Source: Bergeyella_A cardium (GTDB lineage Bacteria > Bacteroidota > Bacteroidia > Flavobacteriales > Weeksellaceae). From it: a DNA stretch of 64,000 nucleotides. The notes beneath the pieces were generated by a model, which saw nothing but the letters and a program-made list of their open reading frames with translations, made no database searches and was not told the DNA's origin. Location of the stretch: assembly GCF_030012605.2 (NCBI RefSeq), contig NZ_CP114055.2; one strand, written 5' to 3'. This document shows positions 8,397-17,793 of the stretch, one piece after another. The position numbers and the translations under genes were made by a program. The stretch's first letter is position 1. Every line of letters starts with the position of its first letter.

Positions 8397-8414
8397 CGCC
8401 GTAATACGATAAAG

Positions 8415-9215
8415 ATGAAGAAAACGATAATCATTACAGGGAGCTCATCGGGGATAGGATATTCTCTTGCGGAGTTTTTTGGCAAGAAGGGCTATTCGGT
8501 TTATGGGTTTAGCAGGAAGGAGGTGAGGTCGGCGTATTTCACTACAATCCCAACCGATATTACCGATAATGAGCAGGTGAAAGCCTCAGTTGCAAAAGTT
8601 ATAGAGCGCGAAGGCAGAATAGACATCCTTATAAATAATGCAGGAATGGGGATGGTAGGTGCGGTAGAGGATGCTACGAAGGACGAGATAAGCCGGCTTT
8701 TTCATCTCAACCTCATCGGGGCGGTGCAGATGATTTCTGCCGTGATGCCCTCGATGAGGGCGCAAAGGAGCGGGCAAATCATCAATATTTCAAGTATAGG
8801 TTCTGAGATGGGGCTGCCGTTTCGTGGGTTTTATTCCGCTTCTAAATCGGCATTGGATAAGGTAACCGAAGCCCTCCGCTACGAGGTAGCGCCTTGGGGC
8901 GTGCAGGTTTGCACCCTCCATCTTGGGGACATAAAAACGAATATCGCAGACCATAGGATTAGAACATCGGTTTCGGTGCCGTATGAGAGCGTATTTTCTA
9001 AGGTCTATCCGCTGATGAACGCCGATGTAGATAAGGGCATAGCCCCAGAAGCGGTTGCCATTTATACCGAAAAGCTCCTTGCAAAGCGCAGGTGGAGGGC
9101 ACATTATTACTTCGGGAAAATCGGTCAGAAAATCGGTGTGCCATTAAAGTGGCTCCTCCCTCAAAACCTCTACGAGTGGCTGATGAAAAAGTACAGCGGC
9201 TTATCATCTCATTAA
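8415..9215 (+). CDS. Short-chain dehydrogenase/reductase
   Basis: A classical SDR of 266 residues: nucleotide-binding motif TGSSSGIG (8-15), NNAG (about 75-78), catalytic serine in INISSIG and the active-site pair Y140 and K144 (YSASK). It should be a cytoplasmic NAD(P)(H)-dependent oxidoreductase; the substrate cannot be told from sequence. Motif spacing and the long C-terminal part resemble bacterial retinol-dehydrogenase-like SDRs. The next gene starts 6 bases after its stop, so both form one operon. Confidence 0.88.
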   Translation: MKKTIIITGSSSGIGYSLAEFFGKKGYSVYGFSRKEVRSAYFTTIPTDITDNEQVKASVAKVIEREGRIDILINNAGMGMVGAVEDATKDEISRLFHLNLIGAVQMISAVMPSMRAQRSGQIINISSIGSEMGLPFRGFYSASKSALDKVTEALRYEVAPWGVQVCTLHLGDIKTNIADHRIRTSVSVPYESVFSKVYPLMNADVDKGIAPEAVAIYTEKLLAKRRWRAHYYFGKIGQKIGVPLKWLLPQNLYEWLMKKYSGLSSH

Positions 9216-9221
9216 AAAATT

Positions 9222-10823
9222 ATGGCAAACTTCCTCAAAATCCTCCTTATTTTAATCTCTGTGCAAGCCTTTTCTCAGGGCAGGGGCTTTGTGCTGGTCG
9301 ATCGCCAAAGCAAAGCGGAATACAGTAGGAAAGACTCAATCTCTGCGGTGAAGTTTCTCGATTCTTTGGTGGAGAACAATTATTACTTTACTAAGATTGT
9401 AAAAACGGAGGATTTGGGAGGCAAAATCCGAATAACCTTTGATAAGGGGAGGAATTTCAATCGTGCGCTGGTAAGGTATGATGCCGTTTTAGCAAAGGAG
9501 ATGGGGGAGGCTCAGCCGTTTTTTACCAACAATCTGGACTCTCTTCGGGCGAGTATTCATAAGGCGTATGCCGAGAAAGGTTTCGCTTTTAGCCGAGTGA
9601 AAACCCAATATCTCGGCATAAAAAACGATCTTCCGCAGGTTGAGATTTCGGTATTGAAGAACCAGCAGAGGCGCATCACAGGCATTGTTTTGAGGTCGCA
9701 TACCCAAGTGCCCCGCAGGTTTGTGAGAAACATAGAAAAAGACTTTGTGGGCAAGGTGTATAGCGAAGGTGCGCTCTCCGAGCTCTATCGCAGCTTGCAA
9801 AATCATCGTTTTCTCAGCTTGGAAAAACCTCCGCAGACCCTCTTTACAAAGGATTCTACGCAGATTTTCCTCTTCTTCCAAAAGAAAAAAACCAATACTT
9901 TTGATGGCATCATCGGTTTTGGGAATGATAAAACCGAGAAATTCACCTTTAATGGGAGCTTAAACCTCGCTTTTCGGAATATGTTCAACGGCTTTGAAGA
10001 CATCAGCCTCTACTGGCAGAGGAACCCCGATAGGGGGCAGACCTTTGACCTGAAAACAAGGATTCCCTACCTCTTTACAACCAATATAGGGCTGGATGCC
10101 CAGCTCAATATCTATAAACAGGATTCTACTTTTGCTACCGTAAAGGCGCAGCCCAGCCTGTTTTATAACCTCTCCGAGCGCCAGAAAATCGGGCTTAGGG
10201 CGAGTTTTGAAGTCTCCACTGTGCTCGATAGCCTCTACACCTCGGCGAAGGACTTCTCCCGCTCGGGCATCGGTCTGTGGTACGAGTACCAGCAGCCCAC
10301 CGAGGTAGAGCTCTTTCTCTACGGCTCAAAAATCCGTGCGGAGGGCGATTATTTAAAGACCCTTTATCCGAAAGACGGCAGTGCCGCCCTCCTCCGATAT
10401 ACGCTCTATGCGGAGAAAAATTTCCACCTCTCGGGCAGGCATTACCTCAATCTAAAAGGCGAGTCGGCAATGCTCAGCACCCCCCTCCCGCTTTCGGTGA
10501 ATGAGCTGCTGAGAACGGGCGGCTGGAACAGCTTTCGGGGCTTTAATGAAAACGCCCTTATTTCCGATTTCTATGCCTATACAGGCGCCGAGTACCGCTA
10601 CCTCGCCAGCGATACCGCCTTCTTCGATGTCTTTGCACAATACGGCTTGCTGAGAAACAAAACCCTCGGCATCCGCCCGAAATTCTATAGCGTAGGCTTG
10701 GGCTTTAATTTCTCCCTGCCGATGGGATTAATAACTTTTCAGGTCTCTAATGGTGCGCAATCTGGCGAGCCCTTCCGCTTCAAAGAAACCAAAATCCACT
10801 GGGGAATTTTATCTAAATTCTAA
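9222..10823 (+). CDS. Omp85/BamA-like outer-membrane beta-barrel protein
   Basis: The 533-residue protein has a signal peptide (cleavage near QAFSQ), an N-terminal region of about 200 residues with POTRA-like alternation, and a C-terminal barrel of alternating hydrophobic and aromatic strands ending in Phe. The motif GGWNSFRGF is the RGF loop signature of the Omp85/TamA surface-antigen superfamily. It is shorter than BamA and probably has two or three POTRA domains. The role is likely protein insertion into, or transport across, the outer membrane, but the client is unknown. It is co-transcribed with the upstream SDR gene. Confidence 0.82.
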   Translation: MANFLKILLILISVQAFSQGRGFVLVDRQSKAEYSRKDSISAVKFLDSLVENNYYFTKIVKTEDLGGKIRITFDKGRNFNRALVRYDAVLAKEMGEAQPFFTNNLDSLRASIHKAYAEKGFAFSRVKTQYLGIKNDLPQVEISVLKNQQRRITGIVLRSHTQVPRRFVRNIEKDFVGKVYSEGALSELYRSLQNHRFLSLEKPPQTLFTKDSTQIFLFFQKKKTNTFDGIIGFGNDKTEKFTFNGSLNLAFRNMFNGFEDISLYWQRNPDRGQTFDLKTRIPYLFTTNIGLDAQLNIYKQDSTFATVKAQPSLFYNLSERQKIGLRASFEVSTVLDSLYTSAKDFSRSGIGLWYEYQQPTEVELFLYGSKIRAEGDYLKTLYPKDGSAALLRYTLYAEKNFHLSGRHYLNLKGESAMLSTPLPLSVNELLRTGGWNSFRGFNENALISDFYAYTGAEYRYLASDTAFFDVFAQYGLLRNKTLGIRPKFYSVGLGFNFSLPMGLITFQVSNGAQSGEPFRFKETKIHWGILSKF

Positions 10824-10903
10824 CACAGCTTCCAGCTGAGGGACTTAGCCACTCGCGTGGAAAGCACTGAGCTATTAGCCAAAAGCCAGAAGCTAAAAGC
10901 AAG
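10824..10903 (+). repeat. Dispersed gene-end repeat, degenerate copy
   Basis: Right after the Omp85-like stop comes a short hairpin (CCAC 10849-10852, loop TCGC, GTGG 10857-10860), then a tract of AGC-type words (TTAGCCAAAAGCCAGAAGC). The same boilerplate, in the opposite orientation, occurs beside the repeat at 29625-29715. Confidence 0.55.
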
Positions 10904-11965
10904 TTAAGGCAGCTTTTTTTTATGGTTAATCAGATATAAATCTGCGAGGATAAAGGCGGTGAGGGCTTCTACTATTGGAATAGCGCGGGGAACTACACAA
11001 GGGTCGTGGCGGCCTTTACCTTCAAGGATGATGGGTTCGCCGTTTCTGGTAAAGCTCTCCTGTGGCTGGAGAAGGGTGGCAACGGGCTTAAATGCCAATC
11101 GGAAGTAGATATCCATACCGTTGGAAATCCCGCCCTGTATCCCGCCAGAGTGGTTGGTCTGGGTTGAGAAATCAGCATTGAAGAGGTCGTTGTGCTCCTT
11201 ACCCGTCATTTTTGAGCCTTCAAAACCGCTTCCGTACTCAAAGCCTTTGCAGGCATTGATGGAGAGCATTGCTTTTGCCAGCTCGGCTTGTAGCTTGCTA
11301 AATACAGGCTCGCCCAGCCCCACAGGTGCATTCCTGACAACGCAGGTAACGGTGCCTCCTATGGTATTGCCTTGCTTTTTCACTTCTTTTATCCGCTCGA
11401 TCATCTTTTGGGCAGTGGCTTCATCTGGGCATCGTACGATATTGCTTTCGGTTTGGGATAAATCCAAGTCGTAGTAAGGCGTGCTACAATTAATCTCACC
11501 GATGGAGGAGGTATAAGCCTGAATTTGAATATTGGGAAGGAGCTGCTTTGCAAGGGCACCCGCTACCACCCAGTTGAGGGTCTCGCGAGCGGAGGCTCTG
11601 CCCCCTCCTCTGTAATCCCTAATACCGAATTTCTGCTCATAGGTATAGTCGGCGTGGCTTGGGCGATAGGCTTGGGCAATATGGTCATAGTCCTTGCTTC
11701 GCTGGTTTTCATTTTCTATGATGAAGCCTATGGGAGTGCCCGTAGTTTTCCCCTCGAAAATACCTGAGAGGAATTGTACGGTATCGCTTTCTTTTCGTTG
11801 AGTAACGATGCTGGACTGCCCGGGTTTCCTTCGGTTGAGCTCGTGTTGTATGGCTTTGAAATCTACCTCCAAGCCCGCAGGAAAATGGGTAATAATGCCT
11901 CCGTAGGCTGCTCCGTGGCTCTCGCCAAAACTGCTAAGGCTAAGGAAATTTCCTAAATTATTCAT
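10904..11965 (-). CDS. aroC: Chorismate synthase
   Basis: The 353-residue enzyme converts 5-enolpyruvylshikimate 3-phosphate to chorismate, the last shikimate step, using reduced FMN. Family signatures are present: FGESHG near the N-terminus, RRKPGQ, YRPSHADYTYEQKFGIRDYRGGGR in the middle, and GRHDPCVVPRAIPI near the C-terminus. Length is normal. It stands 47 bases downstream of the SMR transporter gene on the same strand and may be co-transcribed with it. Confidence 0.97.
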   Translation of the reverse strand: MNNLGNFLSLSSFGESHGAAYGGIITHFPAGLEVDFKAIQHELNRRKPGQSSIVTQRKESDTVQFLSGIFEGKTTGTPIGFIIENENQRSKDYDHIAQAYRPSHADYTYEQKFGIRDYRGGGRASARETLNWVVAGALAKQLLPNIQIQAYTSSIGEINCSTPYYDLDLSQTESNIVRCPDEATAQKMIERIKEVKKQGNTIGGTVTCVVRNAPVGLGEPVFSKLQAELAKAMLSINACKGFEYGSGFEGSKMTGKEHNDLFNADFSTQTNHSGGIQGGISNGMDIYFRLAFKPVATLLQPQESFTRNGEPIILEGKGRHDPCVVPRAIPIVEALTAFILADLYLINHKKKLP

Positions 11966-12012
11966 AATTCAAAGATGATTAAAGGTGATACATTATATAT
12001 AAGGCATGGAAG

Positions 12013-12348
12013 CTATTCTGAGAAGAATTTTAAGCCGGCAATAGAGCCAATAAGCGTAGAGACGAAGAATAATCGCCAGAAAGTAGCAGGCTCTCTGAAG
12101 ATAAAAATCCCAACCAGTACTCCACCCACAGCACCAATACCCGTCCAAATAGCGTATGCAGAGCCTATGGGTAGCGCCCCAATACCAGAAACAGCTCTAA
12201 ACATCAGATACATAGAGATAGCCAAACACGCGAGGAAGCCCATCCACCAATAGAGGCTCTCCCTGCCTGTGCTCTCCTGTGCCTTGCCGAGGCAGAGGGT
12301 AAAACCTGTCTCAAAAAGTCCCGCTATAATGATATAAAGCCAATTCAT
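12013..12348 (-). CDS. SMR family transporter, Gdx/SugE guanidinium-exporter type
   Basis: A 111-residue protein with four membrane helices typical of small multidrug resistance transporters. The membrane Glu in AGLFETGF (residue 14) is the conserved proton/substrate carboxylate, and the stretch GSAYAIWTGIGAVG matches the Gdx/SugE subfamily better than EmrE, which suggests guanidinium export rather than broad drug export. A TAnnTTTG element (TATTTTTG at 12389-12382, minus strand) gives a leader of only about 25 bases, so there is no room for a guanidine riboswitch. Confidence 0.87.
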   Translation of the reverse strand: MNWLYIIIAGLFETGFTLCLGKAQESTGRESLYWWMGFLACLAISMYLMFRAVSGIGALPIGSAYAIWTGIGAVGGVLVGIFIFREPATFWRLFFVSTLIGSIAGLKFFSE

Positions 12349-12421
12349 CGTTTATTCTTTCTCAGTTGTATTTAATGCCTGCAAAAATATCCAATTTTGG
12401 AGAAATAATTTTTTAATTGAG

Positions 12422-12484
12422 TTTTCCACATAGAAATCTTTGTATTGATAAACTTTGAGGGGGCGTTTATCATACTTATCCACA
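12422..12484 (+). other. Two DnaA-box-like sites upstream of dnaB
   Basis: TTATCCACA (12476-12484) is a perfect DnaA box; TTTTCCACA (12422-12430) has one mismatch. Both are in the same orientation in the 191-base gap upstream of dnaB. There is no wider box cluster or AT-rich unwinding element to call an origin. Confidence 0.5.
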
Positions 12485-12539
12485 TTCTCATTGAGGGGTT
12501 ATGTTTCCGAGATTATCAAACAAAAATTATCTTTGCCGT

Positions 12540-14126
12540 ATGGTTCAGAAAGAAGAAATAAAACCCCTTAGCAGTAGGGATTATACTCAGGAATTATCAC
12601 TCGCACAAGGTAAAATACCGCCCAATGCCGTAGATGTAGAGCGATTGGTTCTCGGTGCCTTTCTGGTCGATAGAAAGGGGATAGATGAGTCTATAGACCT
12701 TATCACTCCTGAGGTTTTCTATGACCCAAGGCATCAGATTATATTTTCTGCCATTACAAAACTCTATCATAATACTCAGCCTGTGGATCTGATGACCGTA
12801 ATCCAAGAGCTGAAAAAGGAAGAGAAACTCAATATCGCAGGGGGCGACCAATATATTATAGAGCTTACGCTTTCGGTTTCTTCTGCTGCCAATATAGAAT
12901 ATTATGTGCGCATTATCCTCGAGAAATTCATTCTGAGGAGCCTTATCAATATCTCAGCAAATGTTATAGACAGCTCGTATAAAGAGAGTACAGATGTCTT
13001 GGAGCTCCTCGACAAAGCGGAGCAATCTTTCTTTGATATTACCAATGGAACCATAAAAAAAGGTTTTGATACCGCAAATTCCTTAGTGAGACAGGCGATA
13101 GACAGTATCGTGGCGCTCAAAGATAAGCAGGGGCTTTCGGGAATTCCTTCAGGATTTAAGGATTTGGATAGAGAGACAGGAGGCTGGCAGAATTCTGACC
13201 TTATCATCATTGCTGCTCGTCCAGCAATGGGTAAAACCGCCTTCATCCTCTCTATGGCGAGGAATATCGTGGTGGAGCACAAGATTCCATTGGCATTATT
13301 CTCTCTTGAAATGGCTTCGGTACAGCTCATCACAAGGATGATAGCTTCTGAGACTAAAATTTCATCTGAAAAACTGAGAAAAGGAACCCTCACTGATGAA
13401 GAATGGGAAAGGCTCTTTACCAATGTATCAGAGCTGGAAAACGCACCGCTCTATATAGATGAAACACCTTCGCTTTCGGTGTTTGACTTCCGTGCTAAAT
13501 GCCGTAGGCTGGTAATGCAGCACGGTGTGAAAATCATTATGGTAGATTATCTCCAACTAATGACCGCAGGGAATGCAGGAAAGGGCGCAGGAAACCGCGA
13601 GCAAGAGATTGCAACCATATCCCGCTCCCTTAAAGCAATTGCTAAGGAATTGAATGTTCCCGTAATTGCGCTTTCTCAGCTTTCCAGAACGGTGGAGTCC
13701 AGACCAGGTAAGCGCCCACAGCTCTCCGACCTTAGAGAATCTGGTGCTATAGAGCAGGATGCTGATATCGTTTCCTTTATCTTCCGACCAGAATACTATA
13801 AGATTACCCATTGGGATAATGACCCTGAAGGTGAGCAGACAACTACTGAGAATCAAGCGGAAATTATTATTGCAAAGCACAGAAATGGTGCTACAGCAGA
13901 TGTTCGTCTCTCTTTCCTTAAAAACTTCGCAAGGTTTGGGGATTTAGATGCTTTAAATGCCGAGTTTGATTATAACATCACTTCTCAATCTAATGAAAAC
14001 GCTTTTGATAAGATTCGTACTACAATAGACCCTTCTGCAGCATTTGGTATGCCTTCTTCTCCTGATTATTCTGGGCTTTCCGGCTCTTCTATGAATGATG
14101 AAGATTTTGATGATATGCCATTCTAA
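12540..14126 (+). CDS. dnaB: Replicative DNA helicase DnaB
   Basis: About 528 residues: an N-terminal DnaB domain, then a RecA-like ATPase with Walker A AARPAMGKTA, Walker B-like IIMVDYLQL, and the SQLSR and RPQLSDLRESGAIEQDAD motifs typical of DnaB. It unwinds DNA at the replication fork. I prefer the ATG at 12540 (MVQKEE) to the upstream ATG at 12501, because a TAnnTTTG promoter element (TATCTTTG, 12528-12535) lies between them; the message would then be nearly leaderless. rnhA follows after 16 bases. Confidence 0.95.
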   Translation: MVQKEEIKPLSSRDYTQELSLAQGKIPPNAVDVERLVLGAFLVDRKGIDESIDLITPEVFYDPRHQIIFSAITKLYHNTQPVDLMTVIQELKKEEKLNIAGGDQYIIELTLSVSSAANIEYYVRIILEKFILRSLINISANVIDSSYKESTDVLELLDKAEQSFFDITNGTIKKGFDTANSLVRQAIDSIVALKDKQGLSGIPSGFKDLDRETGGWQNSDLIIIAARPAMGKTAFILSMARNIVVEHKIPLALFSLEMASVQLITRMIASETKISSEKLRKGTLTDEEWERLFTNVSELENAPLYIDETPSLSVFDFRAKCRRLVMQHGVKIIMVDYLQLMTAGNAGKGAGNREQEIATISRSLKAIAKELNVPVIALSQLSRTVESRPGKRPQLSDLRESGAIEQDADIVSFIFRPEYYKITHWDNDPEGEQTTTENQAEIIIAKHRNGATADVRLSFLKNFARFGDLDALNAEFDYNITSQSNENAFDKIRTTIDPSAAFGMPSSPDYSGLSGSSMNDEDFDDMPF

Positions 14127-14142
14127 TGATTAATTAGAGAAA

Positions 14143-14619
14143 ATGACAATTGAAATTTTTACAGATGGTGCTTGCTCTGGCAACCCTGGCAGAGGAGGAT
14201 ATGGTATTCTTATGCGCGTACCAGATGTGGGCTATCAAAAGACATTCTCTGAGGGGTTCAGGAAGACAACCAATAATCGTATGGAACTCTTGGCAGTTAT
14301 CATTGCTCTTGAAAAAATCAATTCCGAAGGGCATACAATTCATATCTATACAGACAGTAAATATGTCTCCGATGCTATTAATTTAAAGTGGCTCTTCGGC
14401 TGGAAAAAGAAAGGCTTTACGAAAATAAAAAACCCGGACTTGTGGAAAAGGTTTTATCCGCTTTATATAAAATATAATCCCCAGTTTCATTGGGTAAAAG
14501 GGCATAATGGTCATCCAGAGAATGAGCTTGTAGACCAGCTTGCCGTAAAAGCTGCTCAGCAGGCTAATCTAAATGTAGATGTCTTTTTTGAAAATCAAAA
14601 TCAGGGAGGATTATTTTAA
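14143..14619 (+). CDS. rnhA: Ribonuclease HI
   Basis: The 158-residue enzyme cleaves RNA in RNA-DNA hybrids. The catalytic carboxylates D8 (FTDGACSGNPG), E48 (NNRMELLA), D71 (YTDSKYV) and D131 are all present, as is the loop WVKGHNGHPEN with its catalytic His. Length and motifs are those of bacterial RNase HI. It is close behind dnaB, so the two are probably co-transcribed. Confidence 0.97.
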   Translation: MTIEIFTDGACSGNPGRGGYGILMRVPDVGYQKTFSEGFRKTTNNRMELLAVIIALEKINSEGHTIHIYTDSKYVSDAINLKWLFGWKKKGFTKIKNPDLWKRFYPLYIKYNPQFHWVKGHNGHPENELVDQLAVKAAQQANLNVDVFFENQNQGGLF

Positions 14620-14694
14620 AATCAAATCCATTCGGTGGATAGTAAGTTGAAATATTTTTCTCATTAATAAATTAAAAAATTAGTTTGCAATGAG

Positions 14695-14726
14695 TTTTGT
14701 TGTTTCAATAAAAATATATACTTTTG
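14695..14726 (+). promoter_or_regulatory. rpsL operon promoter
   Basis: TTTTG (14695-14699), exactly 19 bases, then TACTTTTG (14719-14726): a textbook Bacteroidota promoter, 25 bases before the rpsL ATG. Confidence 0.88.
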
Positions 14727-14751
14727 CACCTCAAAAATAAAAAGCAATTAA

Positions 14752-15147
14752 ATGCCTACTATTCAACAATTAGTAAGAAAAGGAAGAGCCACACTTGCCA
14801 AGAAGAGCAAATCGGCTGCCCTTGATGCATGTCCACAGAGACGAGGAGTATGTACGAGAGTATATACTACTACACCTAAGAAACCGAACTCTGCACTTAG
14901 AAAAGTTGCAAGGGTAAGACTTTCTAATGGTAAAGAAGTCAACGCTTATATCCCGGGCGAAGGACATAATCTTCAAGAGCACTCGATAGTATTGGTAAGA
15001 GGCGGAAGGGTGAAAGACCTACCGGGAGTTCGTTACCACATCGTAAGAGGTGCATTAGACACCGCAGGTGTAAATGGAAGAACACAAAGAAGATCCAAGT
15101 ACGGTGCTAAGAGACCAAAACCAGGTCAGGCAGCAACTAAAAAGTAA
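14752..15147 (+). CDS. rpsL: 30S ribosomal protein S12
   Basis: The 131-residue S12 protein sits at the ribosomal decoding site. It shows the invariant segments MPTIQQLVRKGR, CPQRRGVCTRVYTTTPKKPNSALRK and VRGGRVKDLPGVRYH. The lysine positions in TTPKKPN and in GRVKDLPGV that mutate in streptomycin resistance carry the sensitive residues. First gene of the str-type operon rpsL-rpsG-fusA-rpsJ; no tuf gene is present here, as is usual in Flavobacteriia. Confidence 0.98.
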   Translation: MPTIQQLVRKGRATLAKKSKSAALDACPQRRGVCTRVYTTTPKKPNSALRKVARVRLSNGKEVNAYIPGEGHNLQEHSIVLVRGGRVKDLPGVRYHIVRGALDTAGVNGRTQRRSKYGAKRPKPGQAATKK

Positions 15148-15172
15148 TCATTAAATTGTAAGAAACGAAACA

Positions 15173-15649
15173 ATGAGAAAGACAAAAGCTAAAAAAAGAG
15201 CGTTGTTACCGGATCCGAAATTTAATGATCAATTGGTAACAAGATTTGTAAATAACCTAATGCTTGATGGTAAAAAATCTATCGCTTTTAGAATTTTTTA
15301 TGATGCATTAGATGTTGTAGAAACTAAGAAAGGAGATAACGAAAAAACATCTCTTGAAATTTGGAAAGATGCCCTTACCAATGTAATGCCTCATGTAGAA
15401 GTGCGTTCAAGAAGAGTAGGTGGAGCAAACTTCCAGATTCCTATGCCTATTAGAGCAGATAGAAAAATCTCTATGGCAATGAAATGGTTAATTAAGTATG
15501 CTAAACTAAGAAATGATAAATCAATGGCGCTTAAACTCGCTGCTGAAATTATCGCTGCTTCTAAAGAAGAAGGTGCTGCTTTCAAAAAGAAAACAGATAC
15601 TCATAAAATGGCAGAAGCAAACAAAGCATTCTCACACTTTAAATTTTAA
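15173..15649 (+). CDS. rpsG: 30S ribosomal protein S7
   Basis: The 158-residue S7 initiates assembly of the 30S head by binding 16S rRNA. Recognised by MRKTKAKKRALLPDPKF at the start, the core MLDGKKSIAFRIFYDAL and the RRVGGANFQIPMP motif. It lies 25 bases after rpsL and 8 bases before fusA. Confidence 0.98.
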   Translation: MRKTKAKKRALLPDPKFNDQLVTRFVNNLMLDGKKSIAFRIFYDALDVVETKKGDNEKTSLEIWKDALTNVMPHVEVRSRRVGGANFQIPMPIRADRKISMAMKWLIKYAKLRNDKSMALKLAAEIIAASKEEGAAFKKKTDTHKMAEANKAFSHFKF

Positions 15650-15657
15650 TTGCTAAA

Positions 15658-17775
15658 ATGAGTAGAGATTTAAAATACACAAGAAATATCGGTATCGCTG
15701 CACACATCGATGCTGGTAAGACTACAACTACCGAGCGTATCCTTTTCTACACGGGAAAAACCCATAAGATTGGAGAAACTCACCAGGGTACATCTCAGAT
15801 GGACTGGATGGAGCAAGAAGCTGAAAGAGGTATTACCATTACTTCCGCAGCTACTACTTGTAACTGGAATTTCCCAACAGAGCAAGGTCAAAACCTTCCT
15901 GATACCAAAGGATACCACTTTAATATCATCGATACACCGGGGCACGTAGACTTTACCGTAGAGGTAAACCGTTCCCTTAGAGTATTAGATGGCTTGGTAT
16001 TCCTCTTCTCCGCTGTAGATGGAGTAGAGCCTCAGTCTGAAACCAACTGGAGACTTGCAGACAACTATAAAGTTGCTCGTATGGGATTCGTTAATAAGAT
16101 GGACAGACAAGGTGCTGACTTCTTAGGCGTATGCCGTCAGGTAAAAGAAATGTTAGGTTCTAATGCAGTTCCTATTGTATTACCTATCGGTTCTGAGGAA
16201 GACTTCAAAGGGGTAGTTGATTTGATTAAAAACAGAGCAATTATCTGGCACGAAGAAACTCAAGGTTCTACATTTGATATCGTTCCGATTCCAGATGATA
16301 TGAAAGATGAGGTTCTTCAATTCCGTCAAAATCTCGTAGAAAATGTTGCGGAATATGACGAGTCTCTAATGGAGAAATTCTTCGAAGATCCAGATTCTAT
16401 CACAGAAGAAGAGATTAACGAGGCATTGAGAAAAGCTACGATAGATATGTCTATCATCCCAATGACTTGTGGTTCTTCATTCAAAAATAAAGGGGTTCAG
16501 TTTATGCTAGATGCGGTTTGCCGTTATCTGCCTTCTCCTATGGATAAAGATGATATCAAAGGAACTGACCCTAATACAGATGCTGAAATTACAAGAAAAC
16601 CAGATGTAAAAGATCCTTTCGCAGCGTTGGCATTTAAGATTGCTACTGACCCATTCGTAGGTCGTTTGGCATTCTTTAGAGCTTACTCTGGTAGGTTAGA
16701 TGCTGGTTCTTATGTTCTAAACACCCGTTCTGGAAACAAAGAGAGAATCTCAAGAATCTATCAAATGCACGCGAATAAGCAAAATCCTGTTGAGTACATT
16801 GAGGCAGGAGATATCGGTGCAGCAGTAGGTTTTAAAGATATCAAAACAGGGGATACTCTCTCTGATGAGAAAAACCCTATCGTTTTAGAATCTATGATTT
16901 TCCCAGACCCAGTAATCGGTATCGCAGTTGAGCCAAAAACAAAAGCTGACCAAGATAAGCTCGGTAATGCTTTGGCAAAACTTGCAGAGGAAGACCCTAC
17001 TTTCCAAGTGAAAACAGATGAGGCTTCTGGTCAAACCATCATCTCCGGTATGGGAGAGCTTCACCTTGATATCATCGTAGACCGATTGAAGAGAGAGTTT
17101 AAGGTAGAAGTAAACCAAGGTCAGCCACAGGTAGAATACAAAGAAGCTCTTACCCACACTACAAGCCACAGAGAGGTGTATAAAAAACAATCGGGTGGTA
17201 GAGGTAAGTTTGCGGACATTATCTTTGAAATCGGTCCTGCTGATGAAGGTAAAACAGGTCTTGAATTCATCAACGAAATTAAAGGTGGTAACATTCCAAA
17301 AGAATTTATCCCTTCTGTAGAAAAAGGTTTCAAAGAGGCAATGAAAAATGGTCCTTTGGCTGGATTTGAAGTTGATGCAATGAAGATTACCCTTAAAGAT
17401 GGTTCCTTCCACGCGGTAGACTCTGACCAATTATCCTTCGAATTGGCTGCGAAACTCGGTTTCAAAGAAGCGGGTAGAGCTGCTAAGGCTGTGATAATGG
17501 AGCCTATTATGAAACTGGAAGTAGTTACTCCTGAGGAGTATATGGGAGACATCGTAGGAGACCTTAACAGAAGAAGAGGTACTGTAAATGGTATGGATGA
17601 CAGAAATAATGCAAAAGTTATCAAAGCATTCGTCCCTCTATCCGAAATGTTTGGTTATGTAACTTCACTCAGAACCCTGTCTTCTGGTAGAGCTACATCT
17701 TCTATGGAGTTCGAGAAATACGAGCCGGCTCCGCAGAATATCGCTGAAGAAGTAATCGCAAAAGCAAGAGGTTAA
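15658..17775 (+). CDS. fusA: Elongation factor G
   Basis: A 705-residue GTPase that drives ribosomal translocation. G-domain motifs are intact: AHIDAGKTTTTER (G1), RGITI (G2), DTPGHVDF (G3), NKMDRQGAD (G4). Domains III-V continue through GMGELHLDI and the C-terminal EPIMKLEVVTPEEYMGDI. Length is normal. Third gene of the operon. Confidence 0.98.
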   Translation: MSRDLKYTRNIGIAAHIDAGKTTTTERILFYTGKTHKIGETHQGTSQMDWMEQEAERGITITSAATTCNWNFPTEQGQNLPDTKGYHFNIIDTPGHVDFTVEVNRSLRVLDGLVFLFSAVDGVEPQSETNWRLADNYKVARMGFVNKMDRQGADFLGVCRQVKEMLGSNAVPIVLPIGSEEDFKGVVDLIKNRAIIWHEETQGSTFDIVPIPDDMKDEVLQFRQNLVENVAEYDESLMEKFFEDPDSITEEEINEALRKATIDMSIIPMTCGSSFKNKGVQFMLDAVCRYLPSPMDKDDIKGTDPNTDAEITRKPDVKDPFAALAFKIATDPFVGRLAFFRAYSGRLDAGSYVLNTRSGNKERISRIYQMHANKQNPVEYIEAGDIGAAVGFKDIKTGDTLSDEKNPIVLESMIFPDPVIGIAVEPKTKADQDKLGNALAKLAEEDPTFQVKTDEASGQTIISGMGELHLDIIVDRLKREFKVEVNQGQPQVEYKEALTHTTSHREVYKKQSGGRGKFADIIFEIGPADEGKTGLEFINEIKGGNIPKEFIPSVEKGFKEAMKNGPLAGFEVDAMKITLKDGSFHAVDSDQLSFELAAKLGFKEAGRAAKAVIMEPIMKLEVVTPEEYMGDIVGDLNRRRGTVNGMDDRNNAKVIKAFVPLSEMFGYVTSLRTLSSGRATSSMEFEKYEPAPQNIAEEVIAKARG

Positions 17776-17793
17776 TTTTAAAATTAGATTAAA

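Noticed and set aside
12422..12484. Replication origin near dnaB
   Set aside because: There are just two DnaA-box-like sites, no AT-rich unwinding element, and no dnaA or skew information in the window.
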